A stretch of DNA of 64,000 nt from Paraferrimonas sedimenticola. Lineage in GTDB: Bacteria > Pseudomonadota > Gammaproteobacteria > Enterobacterales > Shewanellaceae. Made by a program: the position numbers and the translations under genes. The number at the start of each line of letters is the position of its first letter. Positions within the stretch are counted from its first letter, which is position 1. Where the stretch lies: assembly GCF_002282855.1 (NCBI RefSeq), contig NZ_NRIR01000003.1:310001-374000 (forward strand), written 5' to 3'. Under the pieces are notes generated by a model. It did not search any database, was not told the DNA's origin, and was given only the letters and a program-made list of their open reading frames with translations. Positions 40,756 through 49,503 of the stretch are shown here, piece after piece.

Positions 40756-42591
40756 ATGAAAGCGCTAAAACTCTTGCTAGGCGTCATCCTGTCAGTGGTG
40801 GTACTGGTCGCGGGTTATTTACTCCTGTTCTTTGATGCCAACGATTTTAAAGGGCAGATTGCTGACGCGGTCCAACAGCAAACTGGCCGCCAACTTGTCA
40901 TAGCCGAAGACATTCAGCTATCCATTTTCCCATCGGTAAGTCTGCAATTGGGCGGGGTTAGCTTATCTAACCCAGCAGAGGTTTCTGAGCTGCCTATGTT
41001 TGCCGCAAAAGCAGTACAGGCAGATGTGGCCTTAATGCCGCTATTGCAACGCCAGCTGCAAGTGGGCGAGTTGGTGTTTGAAGGGATCGAACTAAACCTT
41101 GTTACCCTAGCTGATGGGCGCTCTTCGATGGACGGGCTGGTGACTCAATCCGAGCCAAGTGCTCAAGCGCAAACGCCAGAACCATCCGGTCAGACTAGCC
41201 AAGGTCTAAGTGGTCTAGTGATTGATGGGGTTCGCTTTGAAAACGCCAAAGTGCTGATTGATAACCGCAAAGACAAGAGTAAAACAGAGTTTCTGTTAAA
41301 CCACTTTCGATTGGACCGTTTTGAGCTAGACCAACAAACGCCGTTTAGTTTGGACTGGCAGTTGGCCGCTCAAGGTATGTCGGTCGCGAGCCAAATGACC
41401 GGCGACTTGACCATTGCCGCCTCAATGCAGCAAATCGCAATCAGCGGCAGTGAAATGAACACCACCTATACGCCTGCTGAGGGCGAGCCGTTGAGCGTTA
41501 CCAATCGCCAAGCGGTGAATCTAGACCTAGCAGCTTCAACAGCACAGCTAAGCGAGTTTAGCGCGGCGGTTATGGGCATGAATATCGACGGCCAGCTCGA
41601 TGTTAACTATGGAGCCAAGGTGCCGGATATCAAGTTGGCGCTGAACATAGACAAAGTCGATCTAGATGCTCTTTCTGGTGGTGACAAGGCCGAGGCCGAA
41701 CCGGCTTCAGGCGGTTCTGATAAGCCTGCAGCCAAACCTGCCAATGAAACAGAGCCTGACCTTTCAGGCCTGGGTCTCGTTAATTTTGAAGGGGATTTGA
41801 GCATAGGCGAGGTCAAAGTCGCCGGCCTGACCACCACCAACTGGGTGGTGTCGACTGTGCTTAAAGACAGTGTACTAAAGCTTAGTGAACTGTCCGCAGA
41901 CCTGTATTCCGGCAAGCTAAGCGCCAGTGCGACCTTAGATGCTCGCAAGTCGGTCGCAACCTACAGCTTTGATGAGCGCTTAAACGGAGTGCAGATTCAG
42001 CCTCTGCTTAAAGATCTGGCCGACGTAGATTTGCTAGCGGGGACGGCGAATTTCAACATCCAAGGTAAAGGCTCTTCGCTAATCGCCAATAAGCTTAAGC
42101 GCAATCTCAATGCCAACGGTGACTTTGCGATTACCGACGGTGCGGTATACGGGATAAACATTCCGCAAAAAATTCGCGATGCACAAGCGGCGATGAAAGG
42201 GGATTTGAACGCCAGTAGCGAAGCGGAAAAAACCGACTTCACTTCGATGACCGGCAGCTTGAATATCGCGGATGGCAAGGTCAATAACCCAGATCTCCTA
42301 ATGGAGTCGCCTTTATTGCGAGTCAGCGGTGCCGGTGGCGCCGATTTGATGGCGGAGCAATTGGACTATCTGATAAAAGCAAAATTGGTGGGTAGCCTGT
42401 CCGGCCAAGGGGGCGATCGAGACCTGTCTGGACTGGAGGTGCCAATTAAAATCAGCGGCAACTTCACCGAGCCTAAGTTTGGCGTAGACACCGAAGCCTT
42501 GCTCAAAGAGCGGGTGGACGAAGAGAAAGACAAGCTTAAGGAAAAGCTGCAAGACAAGCTAAAAGAACGCTTTAAAGGATTTGGATTCTAA
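40756..42591 (+). CDS. AsmA-family protein
   Basis: 611 residues. N-terminal membrane anchor MKALKLLLGVILSVVVLVAGYLLLFF, then the typical FDANDFKGQIADAVQQQTGRQLVI start of the AsmA domain. A long beta-rich periplasmic part follows with a linker of Ala/Pro/Ser at about 310-335. C-terminal AsmA_2-like region (LAGTANFNIQGKGSSLIANKLKRNLNANGDFAITDGAVYGINI) and a highly charged tail (KERVDEEKDKLKEKLQDKLKERFKGFGF). AsmA proteins bridge the envelope and are linked to phospholipid transport to the outer membrane. Confidence 0.92.
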   Translation: MKALKLLLGVILSVVVLVAGYLLLFFDANDFKGQIADAVQQQTGRQLVIAEDIQLSIFPSVSLQLGGVSLSNPAEVSELPMFAAKAVQADVALMPLLQRQLQVGELVFEGIELNLVTLADGRSSMDGLVTQSEPSAQAQTPEPSGQTSQGLSGLVIDGVRFENAKVLIDNRKDKSKTEFLLNHFRLDRFELDQQTPFSLDWQLAAQGMSVASQMTGDLTIAASMQQIAISGSEMNTTYTPAEGEPLSVTNRQAVNLDLAASTAQLSEFSAAVMGMNIDGQLDVNYGAKVPDIKLALNIDKVDLDALSGGDKAEAEPASGGSDKPAAKPANETEPDLSGLGLVNFEGDLSIGEVKVAGLTTTNWVVSTVLKDSVLKLSELSADLYSGKLSASATLDARKSVATYSFDERLNGVQIQPLLKDLADVDLLAGTANFNIQGKGSSLIANKLKRNLNANGDFAITDGAVYGINIPQKIRDAQAAMKGDLNASSEAEKTDFTSMTGSLNIADGKVNNPDLLMESPLLRVSGAGGADLMAEQLDYLIKAKLVGSLSGQGGDRDLSGLEVPIKISGNFTEPKFGVDTEALLKERVDEEKDKLKEKLQDKLKERFKGFGF

Positions 42592-42598
42592 AATTGAT

Positions 42599-42620
42599 AA
42601 GGGCGCCATTTGGCGCCCTT
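42599..42620. terminator. Bidirectional terminator between the asmA-like gene and mltD
   Basis: Perfect 9-bp stem AAGGGCGCC / GGCGCCCTT with a 4-base loop, between converging genes. Confidence 0.75.
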
Positions 42621-42630
42621 AGTTTTGCTG

Positions 42631-44202
42631 TTACACGCTGACTTTGGTGATGTCTACGTGAACCTTGAGCTTTTGCCCGGGTTGCAAGTACTTGTCATCG
42701 AACTGGTTCCAGCGTTTCAGGTCTTTGACGGTTACCCTGAATCTCGCGGCGATACGCGATAGTGAATCGCCTTTGCGAACCTTGTAGGTAATGGTGCGAA
42801 TCACACCATTACCGCTGCTTTTGGCACTGGGTTTGTCGGTGTAAATGGTGAGCTTGCTGCCAAGCTTTAGCGGCGAGTTAACGGCAATCTTGTTCCAACG
42901 GGCAATGGATTTGTAAGGCACTTTATAGGTGCGTCCCAATTCCCACAGGGAATCGCCAGACTGAACCACATGTTGAATCTTATTTGAACCGGCAGCGTGA
43001 CGCTGACTGGCTCGTTGAGTCAGGCTCATCGGGTACTGGCTGGCATCTTTCGCAGCTACTGGGATCAGAAGGTGATCGCCAGCGGTGATGCGGTTGTCCT
43101 TGAGGTGATTAACCGACTTAATTATCGACACGCTGGTTTTGTGTCGTTTAGCAATCACGCTAAGGCTGTCCCCACTCTTGATTTGGTAGCGTTGCCATTT
43201 CAGCCAGTCGCTCGGTGAGCTTTGCGCCAGCGCCTGCTCAAAGCCATCTACCTTATCGAGAGGCAACAGGATTTGGTGCGGGCCTTTGGGCGAGGTGGCC
43301 CAATGGTGGTAACCAGGGTTTAGCTCTTGCAGCTGTTGTACCGAAACATCGGCCATTTCAGCGGCATAAGCCAAGTCTATCTGGGCACCTACATCAACGG
43401 CGGCGATACGAGTCTGATTGGCCACAGGATGTAGCTTAATTCCATAGGCGTCTGGATTTTTAATGACGTCAGCCAGAGCTATCAGTTGAGGCACATAACG
43501 TTCGGTTTCTTTGGGCAAGCTCAGTGACCAAAAGTCGGTACTTTTGCCGGCGTCGCGATTGCGTTTAATGGCGCGCATGACTCGGCCTTCGCCACTGTTG
43601 TAGGCGGCAACCGCGTACAGCCAGTTATTGTCCAAACGCTTGTACAGGTACTCCAACATATCGATGGCAGCTTCGGTAGAGGCTACTACATCGTGACGGC
43701 CGTCGTACCACCAGTCCATTTGCAAGCCAAAGTGCTTGGCGGTGGGCTTGGTGAATTGCCAGAACCCAGAAGCGCCAACGTGGCTAATGGCGTAGGTGGC
43801 AAACGCGCTTTCAATAATTGGCAGTAGCGCCAACTCCATTGGTAATCCGCGTTCTTCAAAACGGGCCACAATGTAGTGCATGAAAGGCTCAGAGCGTTCG
43901 CTAACGCGCGCCAAGTGCTCTGGATTGCGTTTGTACCAGTTCTTAAAGGTTTGAACGCGTTTGTTATCCACGTCAGGCCAGTGCATCTGGCGAGCCATGT
44001 GATCCCACACATCTGCTGCAGGCGCAGGCTCAGCGGGCGTCAGTTCTTCAATGAGTTGTTCTTCCGTTTCTAATTCAGCGGTTTGAACCGGCTCAGCTGG
44101 TTTAACTTGGTTTGACGCGTCCTTTTGTTCTGGTTTGGGCGTCGATTGACAGCCGGCTAGCATCAGTGCCAAAGCCACAGCTGTGGGAGCAAAATAGCGC
44201 AT
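42631..44202 (-). CDS. mltD: Membrane-bound lytic murein transglycosylase D with LysM repeats
   Basis: 523 residues from the ATG that gives lipobox LMLAGC (Cys18). An acidic/proline linker, then an SLT domain at about 90-260: catalytic Glu in LLPIIESAFATYAIS, SGFWQFTKPTAKHFGL and AYNSGEGRVMRAI. Three LysM modules follow (IKSGDSLSVIAKRHKTS, VQSGDSLWELGRTYKVP, VRKGDSLSRIAARFRVT) that bind peptidoglycan glycan. Cuts murein at the outer membrane. Upstream of it lies gloB on the same strand, the mltD-gloB order found in E. coli. Confidence 0.96.
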   Translation of the reverse strand: MRYFAPTAVALALMLAGCQSTPKPEQKDASNQVKPAEPVQTAELETEEQLIEELTPAEPAPAADVWDHMARQMHWPDVDNKRVQTFKNWYKRNPEHLARVSERSEPFMHYIVARFEERGLPMELALLPIIESAFATYAISHVGASGFWQFTKPTAKHFGLQMDWWYDGRHDVVASTEAAIDMLEYLYKRLDNNWLYAVAAYNSGEGRVMRAIKRNRDAGKSTDFWSLSLPKETERYVPQLIALADVIKNPDAYGIKLHPVANQTRIAAVDVGAQIDLAYAAEMADVSVQQLQELNPGYHHWATSPKGPHQILLPLDKVDGFEQALAQSSPSDWLKWQRYQIKSGDSLSVIAKRHKTSVSIIKSVNHLKDNRITAGDHLLIPVAAKDASQYPMSLTQRASQRHAAGSNKIQHVVQSGDSLWELGRTYKVPYKSIARWNKIAVNSPLKLGSKLTIYTDKPSAKSSGNGVIRTITYKVRKGDSLSRIAARFRVTVKDLKRWNQFDDKYLQPGQKLKVHVDITKVSV

Positions 44203-44261
44203 GTTTCCCCGTGAGTCTGAATGTGTTTTTAGGCTCAAAACCCGCTATGTTACCGGTTTTG

Positions 44262-45038
44262 CTATGCCTTGTCTTTCCATTGGCGCAGCTTTTTGAAGGT
44301 GCGCGATGGCCCCTCAACCGGATTTTCATAGTGATCAGCCACTTGCTGTGCCACTGGATTTTGGTGGCAACGCAAAAAAGGATTGATGGCTTTCTCTAAA
44401 CCAATGGAAGTTGGCAAGGAGATCTTTTGTTCCGAGCGCAATTGATTCACTTGGTTGGTATAGGCCTGTAGGTCTTTGTTATTGGGCTCGACCCAGTTGG
44501 CAAATTGCAAATTGGCCAAGGTGTATTCGTGGGTACAGTACACCTTGGTATCGTCTGGCAGGTCCGCCAATTTACTCAAGGATTGATGCATCTGCTCGGC
44601 GGTACCTTCAAACAAACGCCCGCAGCCACCGCTGAACAAAGTGTCGCCGCAAAACAGCATGCCATCGCCGTAGTAGCAGATGTGGTCTAGCGTGTGGCCA
44701 GGGGTCGCCAATATCGACAATTCCAAATCGAGTTTGTCGAGATAGATAGCCGAGCCTTGGTGCAAAGGTACGTGAGGGAAGGAGTAGTCGCCACTTTCCG
44801 ATGCCCATACTGTCACTTGCTCGCCGTAGGCGGCTAACAAAGGATCAACTCCTTGGGTGTGATCCCAGTGATGATGGGTTACCAAGATGCCCGCTAAGGC
44901 CTTGTTGGCGCGATTCAGATAATCTTGAGCCGATTCAAAGCAGCCTGGGTCAACCAAATAGCAATAATCGCTGTTTTTGCGAGTGAGACACCAAATGTAG
45001 TTGTCGTTAAAGGCTGGAATGGGAATGACCTGAATCAT
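44262..45038 (-). CDS. gloB: Hydroxyacylglutathione hydrolase (glyoxalase II)
   Basis: 258 residues, standard length. Metallo-beta-lactamase fold: metal site THHHWDH, then PGHTLDHICYY, FCGDTLFSGGCGRLFEGT, CTHEYTLANLQFA and the C-terminal NPFLRCH. Hydrolyses S-lactoylglutathione to lactate and glutathione, completing methylglyoxal detoxification in the cytoplasm. Divergent from yafS, as in E. coli. Confidence 0.97.
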   Translation of the reverse strand: MIQVIPIPAFNDNYIWCLTRKNSDYCYLVDPGCFESAQDYLNRANKALAGILVTHHHWDHTQGVDPLLAAYGEQVTVWASESGDYSFPHVPLHQGSAIYLDKLDLELSILATPGHTLDHICYYGDGMLFCGDTLFSGGCGRLFEGTAEQMHQSLSKLADLPDDTKVYCTHEYTLANLQFANWVEPNNKDLQAYTNQVNQLRSEQKISLPTSIGLEKAINPFLRCHQNPVAQQVADHYENPVEGPSRTFKKLRQWKDKA

Positions 45039-45140
45039 AAAACTGTCCTGCTTGGTATTATCTCTCCCAGTTTACTGGTGGAAATACTTGCTTGTATAGC
45101 TTAAATACCCCTAATCTAGGCCAAAACCCCAAACAGGGAG

Positions 45141-45863
45141 ATGGGTGTGTTTGAACCTCCGCTGACGTGGCAACAGCTTCCCAATGGTGACAAGTTAAAG
45201 GACATGGTCCAGCAATGCCTCGACCCGTGGTTGATCGGTATGCTTGGCGACCAGCTTCTTAAGCTTGGCGCCTTAAGTGCCCAGCTCGATACGCACAAAG
45301 CGCCCATCAAACGTCATTTCAGCGGCTATCACTGCGGTGATACGGACATTCGTTTATCGCCCGAGTGCCTGCCCATTCAAAGCCACTGTATCGATTTGAC
45401 CCTAATGAGCTTCGTGCTGGATTTCGAAGAGAATCCCCATGCGCTGCTTCGCGAGGTGGATAGAACCACAATCGGCGGCGGTCATATCATGATTCTGGGG
45501 TTTAATCCCTTAAGTAGCCTGTTGCTAGGGCAACTGATTCCCAGCAAGCGAAAACAATACCCCTGGTGCGGCCGCTTTTTTGGCAGCGCACGGCTGTGCG
45601 ATTGGCTGAGTTTGTTGGGGTATCAGGTGGTGGCCAACGAGCGTTTGTTGGTGCATCACATGCTAGGTGACTATAAGCCAGAATCTAAGCTGCAAAGCTT
45701 CGCCGACAAACACTTTGCTCAAGCGGGCAGTGTGTACATGATTTTGGCAAAGAAAATCAGCTTGCCGATGACGCCGGTTAAGAAAAGAAAGGGCGCCAAA
45801 AAGGCTGCATGGCGACCTGTACCAACCGCCGGACGTACATCCAGAGTTAAAAACCCACAATAA
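45141..45863 (+). CDS. yafS: SAM-dependent methyltransferase YafS-like
   Basis: 240 residues. A Methyltransf_11-like fold whose N-terminal SAM site is degraded (LLKLGALSAQLDT in place of a GxGxG loop), with the later motifs LPIQSHCIDLTLMSFVLDFEENPHALLREVDRTTIGGGHIMILGFNP intact. A basic C-terminal tail (PVKKRKGAKKAAWRP). The position between gloB and rnhA identifies it as yafS. GTG at 45147 is an alternative start, since AGGGAG is too close to the ATG. Substrate unknown. Confidence 0.88.
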   Translation: MGVFEPPLTWQQLPNGDKLKDMVQQCLDPWLIGMLGDQLLKLGALSAQLDTHKAPIKRHFSGYHCGDTDIRLSPECLPIQSHCIDLTLMSFVLDFEENPHALLREVDRTTIGGGHIMILGFNPLSSLLLGQLIPSKRKQYPWCGRFFGSARLCDWLSLLGYQVVANERLLVHHMLGDYKPESKLQSFADKHFAQAGSVYMILAKKISLPMTPVKKRKGAKKAAWRPVPTAGRTSRVKNPQ

Positions 45864-45910
45864 AACAGCAGTTTACGAAATTCGCCATACTGCGTATTTG
45901 TATGTACGCT

Positions 45911-46387
45911 TTATTGAGAATTCTCGTAGGCTTCGTCAATATGGGTCGCGGCCTCTTCGGCGGCAATTCGAGCCAAATCGTCAACTCGCTCGTTTTCTGG
46001 GTGGCCCGCGTGGCCTTTGACCCATTGCCAATCGATTTGATGTTGCTGTTGGCAGGTGTCTAACCGCTTCCATAAATCCACATTCTTAACCGGCTGTTTT
46101 GAGGCTGTTTTCCAACCTTTTTTCTTCCAGCCGTGGATCCACTGAGTGATACCTTGGCGCAAATACTGGCTGTCGCTGGTTAATGTGACTTGGCAGGGTT
46201 CGGTTAAGGACTCTAGCGCCACAATTGCCGCTAACATTTCCATTCGGTTATTGGTGGTAAGCCGATAGCCTTTAGACAGCTCTTTTTTGTGCTGCTTGTA
46301 AGTCAGCAGTATGCCGTATCCACCAGGGCCCGGATTTCCCAGGCAGGAACCGTCGGTGTATATCCTTATGTGTTTAGTTTGCGCCAT
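45911..46387 (-). CDS. rnhA: Ribonuclease HI
   Basis: 158 residues from [15 protein letters not shown]. Catalytic DEDD residues: Asp in YTDGS, Glu in NRMEM, Asp in TSDSQY and Asp in ERVDDLAR. The basic handle [15 protein letters not shown] binds the hybrid. Cleaves the RNA of RNA-DNA hybrids, for example during primer removal. Divergent from dnaQ with a 62-bp gap, the classical rnhA-dnaQ arrangement. A longer in-frame start 12 codons upstream is rejected. Confidence 0.97.
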   Translation of the reverse strand: MAQTKHIRIYTDGSCLGNPGPGGYGILLTYKQHKKELSKGYRLTTNNRMEMLAAIVALESLTEPCQVTLTSDSQYLRQGITQWIHGWKKKGWKTASKQPVKNVDLWKRLDTCQQQHQIDWQWVKGHAGHPENERVDDLARIAAEEAATHIDEAYENSQ

Positions 46388-46449
46388 TTGCTTGTTACCA
46401 TGGCCGAATGCGACCTTTTCCAATTTGAAGCCACATTACTAAAAAGCCT

Positions 46450-47178
46450 ATGACACAAGCAACTTTCAATCGTCAGATCATTCTGGATACGGAAACCACG
46501 GGAATGAACCAGGCCAGTGGCCCGCACTATTTGGGCCACAAGATTATTGAAATTGGCGCGGTGGAGGTTATTAATCGCCGTTTGACTGGGCGTACCTACC
46601 ATCAGTACATTAATCCGCAAATGGCGATTGACCCTGAAGCCATTGAAGTACACGGCATCACCGATGAGCGCGTCTCTGCGGAACCGATTTTTGCCCAGAT
46701 AGCCGATGAATTTATTGAGTTTATTGACGGCGCTGAGTTGGTGGCGCACAACGCACCGTTTGACGTGGGCTTTATGGACCACGAGTTTGCTCAACTCAAT
46801 CGCGGTGACATACTGACCGCAAATATGTGCCAGATCACCGACTCTCTGGATCTGGCTAAAAAGCTATTCCCAGGGCAAAAGAACAACTTGGATGCTCTGT
46901 GTAAGCGTTACGGTATCGATAACAGCCACCGGACCTTGCACGGCGCTTTGCTCGATGCCGAGATCTTAGCCGACGTTTATTTGTTAATGACCGGCGGCCA
47001 AACCAAGCTTAATTGGGCCGGCGAGGGCGCCAATTCGGACGATACCGGCATTCGCCGTCTTAACCCAGCCAGAAATCCTCTTAAAGTTATCGCCGCATCG
47101 GCCGATGAACTAGAGAATCACGAAAAACGTTTGGAACTGTTTGCCGACAAACACGGGTGTTTGTGGCGTGAAGGGTAA
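46450..47178 (+). CDS. dnaQ: DNA polymerase III epsilon subunit (3'-5' proofreading exonuclease)
   Basis: 242 residues. DEDDh exonuclease: Exo I in ILDTETTGM, Exo II in LVAHNAPFDVGFM, Exo III in HRTLHGALLDAEILADVY. A linker, then a C-terminal segment that binds the alpha subunit (residues about 190-242). Divergent from rnhA, followed 8 bp later by the TIGR03503 gene and then the tRNA-Asp cluster (E. coli also has a tRNA-Asp gene after dnaQ). Confidence 0.97.
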   Translation: MTQATFNRQIILDTETTGMNQASGPHYLGHKIIEIGAVEVINRRLTGRTYHQYINPQMAIDPEAIEVHGITDERVSAEPIFAQIADEFIEFIDGAELVAHNAPFDVGFMDHEFAQLNRGDILTANMCQITDSLDLAKKLFPGQKNNLDALCKRYGIDNSHRTLHGALLDAEILADVYLLMTGGQTKLNWAGEGANSDDTGIRRLNPARNPLKVIAASADELENHEKRLELFADKHGCLWREG

Positions 47179-47186
47179 TCGCTGGA

Positions 47187-48458
47187 ATGCGCGTCATTGG
47201 GACTTTGCTTGTACTGATTGGGCTGTTGATGACTCAGCTAGTGCAAGCGGCAACTCACACACAATCGAGTCTGCTTAAAAACCGCTTTAGAATTGATCAT
47301 CAGGTGGAGTCAGTCACCCTGATGATCCAGCGTCAGTACGCCACTCCGTCGGTGATCCTGGTACTTCCCGATGGCCATAAATGGTATTCAGACCGACACC
47401 CTGCCAACGTTTCATGGGCGCACAGTGCTAGCGCCGACATCATCAAAATTGAAAATCCCCCGGCCGGCCCATGGCAAATTCTTGGTGGGTTTGAAAGCGA
47501 CTCTATGCTGCAAATGGTGTCCGAGCTCGGCATTAAAGTCGAATCGTTTCCCGAGCGCATCTTTCAAGGCGAGCAACTTAGGCTCACCGCCAACCTGCTG
47601 ACCGACGATAAAGTTAATCGCATGCCTGGATTGGACTTTGCGGTGGATTGGAGCGCCATGATTGTTGCGGGCGATGACCCAAACTTACTGATCAATTCTG
47701 CCAATGCGCTGCAATTAGGCCGTTATCGCGACAATGGCGAAGGCTATGATGCGGCTCCCGATGATGGTGATTTCACGGCTTACTTCAAACTCACTCGCCC
47801 GCAAGGGCTATACCAGATCCAAGTGGTAGCCAGAAATGAAGTGTTTGAGCGCAAGCACAGACAGAAGGTAGAGATTGTCGAAGCGCCCATGTCGCTCGAT
47901 TTGGTGTCTGAGACCTCTGTGGTCGATGGAGCTCAGCGTTTTTGGTTGAACATCTCGACGGACCAAAATGAGTTGGTGCTTGGCAAAACTCACCTAAAGC
48001 TAAGCATCACCCGTGGTAAAGATGCCAGCCAAGACGCAGTGTTTGATGATATCTACATAGAGAACCAACGCTTGCACCTCGCGCAAATTGACGAATTTGG
48101 CACTTACCAGATAAACGCCGAAGTGTTTTCTGAAACGCTGGAGGGGCGTCCGGTTCACTTTGTGAAGGCGCCAATTCACGTCAATTACCAGGCGCCACCT
48201 CCGCCGCCACCAACGCCTGATGAACTGCTGGCACAGCAACAAGCTGCAATCGAAGCCGAGCGACAACAGCACAAAGATAAGGTGTTGGTCTGGGTGATAG
48301 GCGGCAACAGCGGTGCTGTGCTATTTGGTGGATTGGCGCTTTGGCTGGTGCGTCGCCGACGCAAAGCGGCCCAGCAGCTTGAACAACAGGAAGCCGAGTT
48401 GATGGCGCTAAGTCGAAAGGGCGTATCGAGCAACGAACAAAATTTAACCCTGCCATAG
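47187..48458 (+). CDS. TIGR03503-family protein, membrane-anchored
   Basis: 423 residues. A signal peptide of about 21 residues ends VQA. The N-terminal domain (LLKNRFRIDHQVESVTLMIQR... PSVILVLPDGHKWY, NPPAGPWQILG) matches the family seen after dnaQ in Shewanella and Vibrio. Beta-sandwich domains follow, then a proline-rich spacer (APPPPPPTPDE), a TM helix near 372-392 (LVWVIGGNSGAVLFGGLALWL) and a basic tail. Probably a periplasmic protein anchored at its C terminus, function unknown. It follows dnaQ by 8 bp and is likely co-transcribed. Confidence 0.9.
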   Translation: MRVIGTLLVLIGLLMTQLVQAATHTQSSLLKNRFRIDHQVESVTLMIQRQYATPSVILVLPDGHKWYSDRHPANVSWAHSASADIIKIENPPAGPWQILGGFESDSMLQMVSELGIKVESFPERIFQGEQLRLTANLLTDDKVNRMPGLDFAVDWSAMIVAGDDPNLLINSANALQLGRYRDNGEGYDAAPDDGDFTAYFKLTRPQGLYQIQVVARNEVFERKHRQKVEIVEAPMSLDLVSETSVVDGAQRFWLNISTDQNELVLGKTHLKLSITRGKDASQDAVFDDIYIENQRLHLAQIDEFGTYQINAEVFSETLEGRPVHFVKAPIHVNYQAPPPPPPTPDELLAQQQAAIEAERQQHKDKVLVWVIGGNSGAVLFGGLALWLVRRRRKAAQQLEQQEAELMALSRKGVSSNEQNLTLP

Positions 48459-48560
48459 TCGAATCGAACGCCAATTCGCCAATTTGTTATCAATAAATCG
48501 CCAAGTCCGCAGGGTTTGGTGATTTTTTGTATAAACAGCTTAAATCATGCGGAAAAAAGG

Positions 48561-48589
48561 TTGACGCTGTGGCGGCTGATTCGTATTAT
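48561..48589 (+). promoter_or_regulatory. Sigma-70 promoter of the tRNA-Asp cluster
   Basis: -35 TTGACG (48561-48566), 17-bp spacer, -10 TATTAT (48584-48589), followed by a GC-rich GCAGCCC discriminator of the kind found in stringently controlled stable-RNA promoters. Confidence 0.85.
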
Positions 48590-48607
48590 GCAGCCCACAT
48601 TGAGAGG

Positions 48608-48684
48608 GGAGCGGTAGTTCAGTTGGTTAGAATACCGGCCTGTCACGCCGGGGGTCGCGGGTTCGAGTCCCGTCCGCTCCGCCA
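48608..48684 (+). tRNA. tRNA-Asp (GTC), copy 1
   Basis: 77 bases including encoded CCA. Acceptor GGAGCGG / CCGCTCC, D loop AGTTCAGTTGGTTAGA, anticodon GTC in CCTGTCACGC, and T arm GGGTTCGAGTCCC. First of three identical copies. Confidence 0.98.
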
Positions 48685-48726
48685 CTTGCCTTGACGCTAA
48701 CAAGTTAAATAGCACCCAGTAAGCGT

Positions 48727-48803
48727 GGAGCGGTAGTTCAGTTGGTTAGAATACCGGCCTGTCACGCCGGGGGTCGCGGGTTCGAGTCCCGTCCGCTCCG
48801 CCA
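48727..48803 (+). tRNA. tRNA-Asp (GTC), copy 2
   Basis: Identical to copy 1 over all 77 bases, including the GTC anticodon and encoded CCA. It is preceded by the same 42-base spacer that precedes copy 3. Confidence 0.98.
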
Positions 48804-48845
48804 CTTGCCTTGACGCTAACAAGTTAAATAGCACCCAGTAAGCGT

Positions 48846-48922
48846 GGAGCGGTAGTTCAGTTGGTTAGAATACCGGCCTGTCACGCCGGGGGTCGCGGGT
48901 TCGAGTCCCGTCCGCTCCGCCA
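48846..48922 (+). tRNA. tRNA-Asp (GTC), copy 3
   Basis: Identical to copies 1 and 2, with encoded CCA. It is followed 11 bases later by the cluster's terminator. Confidence 0.98.
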
Positions 48923-48932
48923 CTGCTTACTA

Positions 48933-48959
48933 AAAACCTGCCATAGAGCAGGTTTTTTT
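48933..48959 (+). terminator. Terminator of the tRNA-Asp cluster
   Basis: Stem AAAACCTGC / GCAGGTTTT with a 6-base loop, ending in seven T. Confidence 0.9.
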
Positions 48960-48995
48960 GTGTCTGAAGTTTATGTCTGAAAAGTGAATGAGGTT

Positions 48996-49322
48996 TTAGG
49001 CGTCCGGTGCCACGGGTTTAAAGCAGGGCTGCACATCGCCGCTAGGCAATAAAACTTCTACCTCGTGCCCACCGTCACTTTCTCCCAAAGAAAAGTCGCA
49101 CCCCATGTTTGCGGTGAAACGGCCAATGCAGGTGAACGACAGAATCGACTGCACGTCTTGGATTGAGCTGCCTATCTTGTGTTCTATAAAATCATTGGCT
49201 GACTGTCTGGTCTTGCATTTGGGGCATTCAAACTGCACGTCTTGCATGCGTTGATAGCCCAAGGCTCGCATTGAGCAATGCCAGTCGTCGAGGGTGTACT
49301 GCTTGGGGGCTTGGTCTGACAT
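48996..49322 (-). CDS. VVA0879-like zinc-ribbon protein
   Basis: 108 residues. Pattern of the VVA0879 family: short helix (LDDWHCSMRALG), then VQFECPKCKTRQSANDFIEHKIG and SFTCIGRFTANMGCDFSLGE. The Cys pairs CPKC and C...GC could bind zinc. Function unknown; the family is found in Vibrio and relatives and in some phages. It is a single gene convergent with the tRNA cluster. Confidence 0.75.
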   Translation of the reverse strand: MSDQAPKQYTLDDWHCSMRALGYQRMQDVQFECPKCKTRQSANDFIEHKIGSSIQDVQSILSFTCIGRFTANMGCDFSLGESDGGHEVEVLLPSGDVQPCFKPVAPDA

Positions 49323-49503
49323 CGTCCGTGAATCCTTATACTGCTTATCTCGTCACAGCATCCTAGCATGGCTTGCACAACAGCAGCGAGACTTTACTCG
49401 GTTTGACGTTAGCGCAGCAATTTGCACATCAATTCGAGCGCAAAAACACCAAAGCCGAGCGGTAAAACTCGGCCTTGGTGTTTCTGGACAAAGACGTTTT
49501 ATC

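Larger units (their letters stand above)
48608..48922 (+). repeat. 119-bp tandem repeat carrying the tRNA-Asp genes
   Basis: The three tRNAs start exactly 119 bases apart (48608, 48727, 48846), and both 42-base spacers are identical. So the unit of tRNA plus spacer was amplified as one block and has not diverged. Confidence 0.95.

Noticed and set aside
48608-48922. CRISPR-like array, because of regular 119-bp spacing
   Set aside because: The repeats are full tRNA-Asp genes and the spacers are identical, unlike CRISPR spacers.
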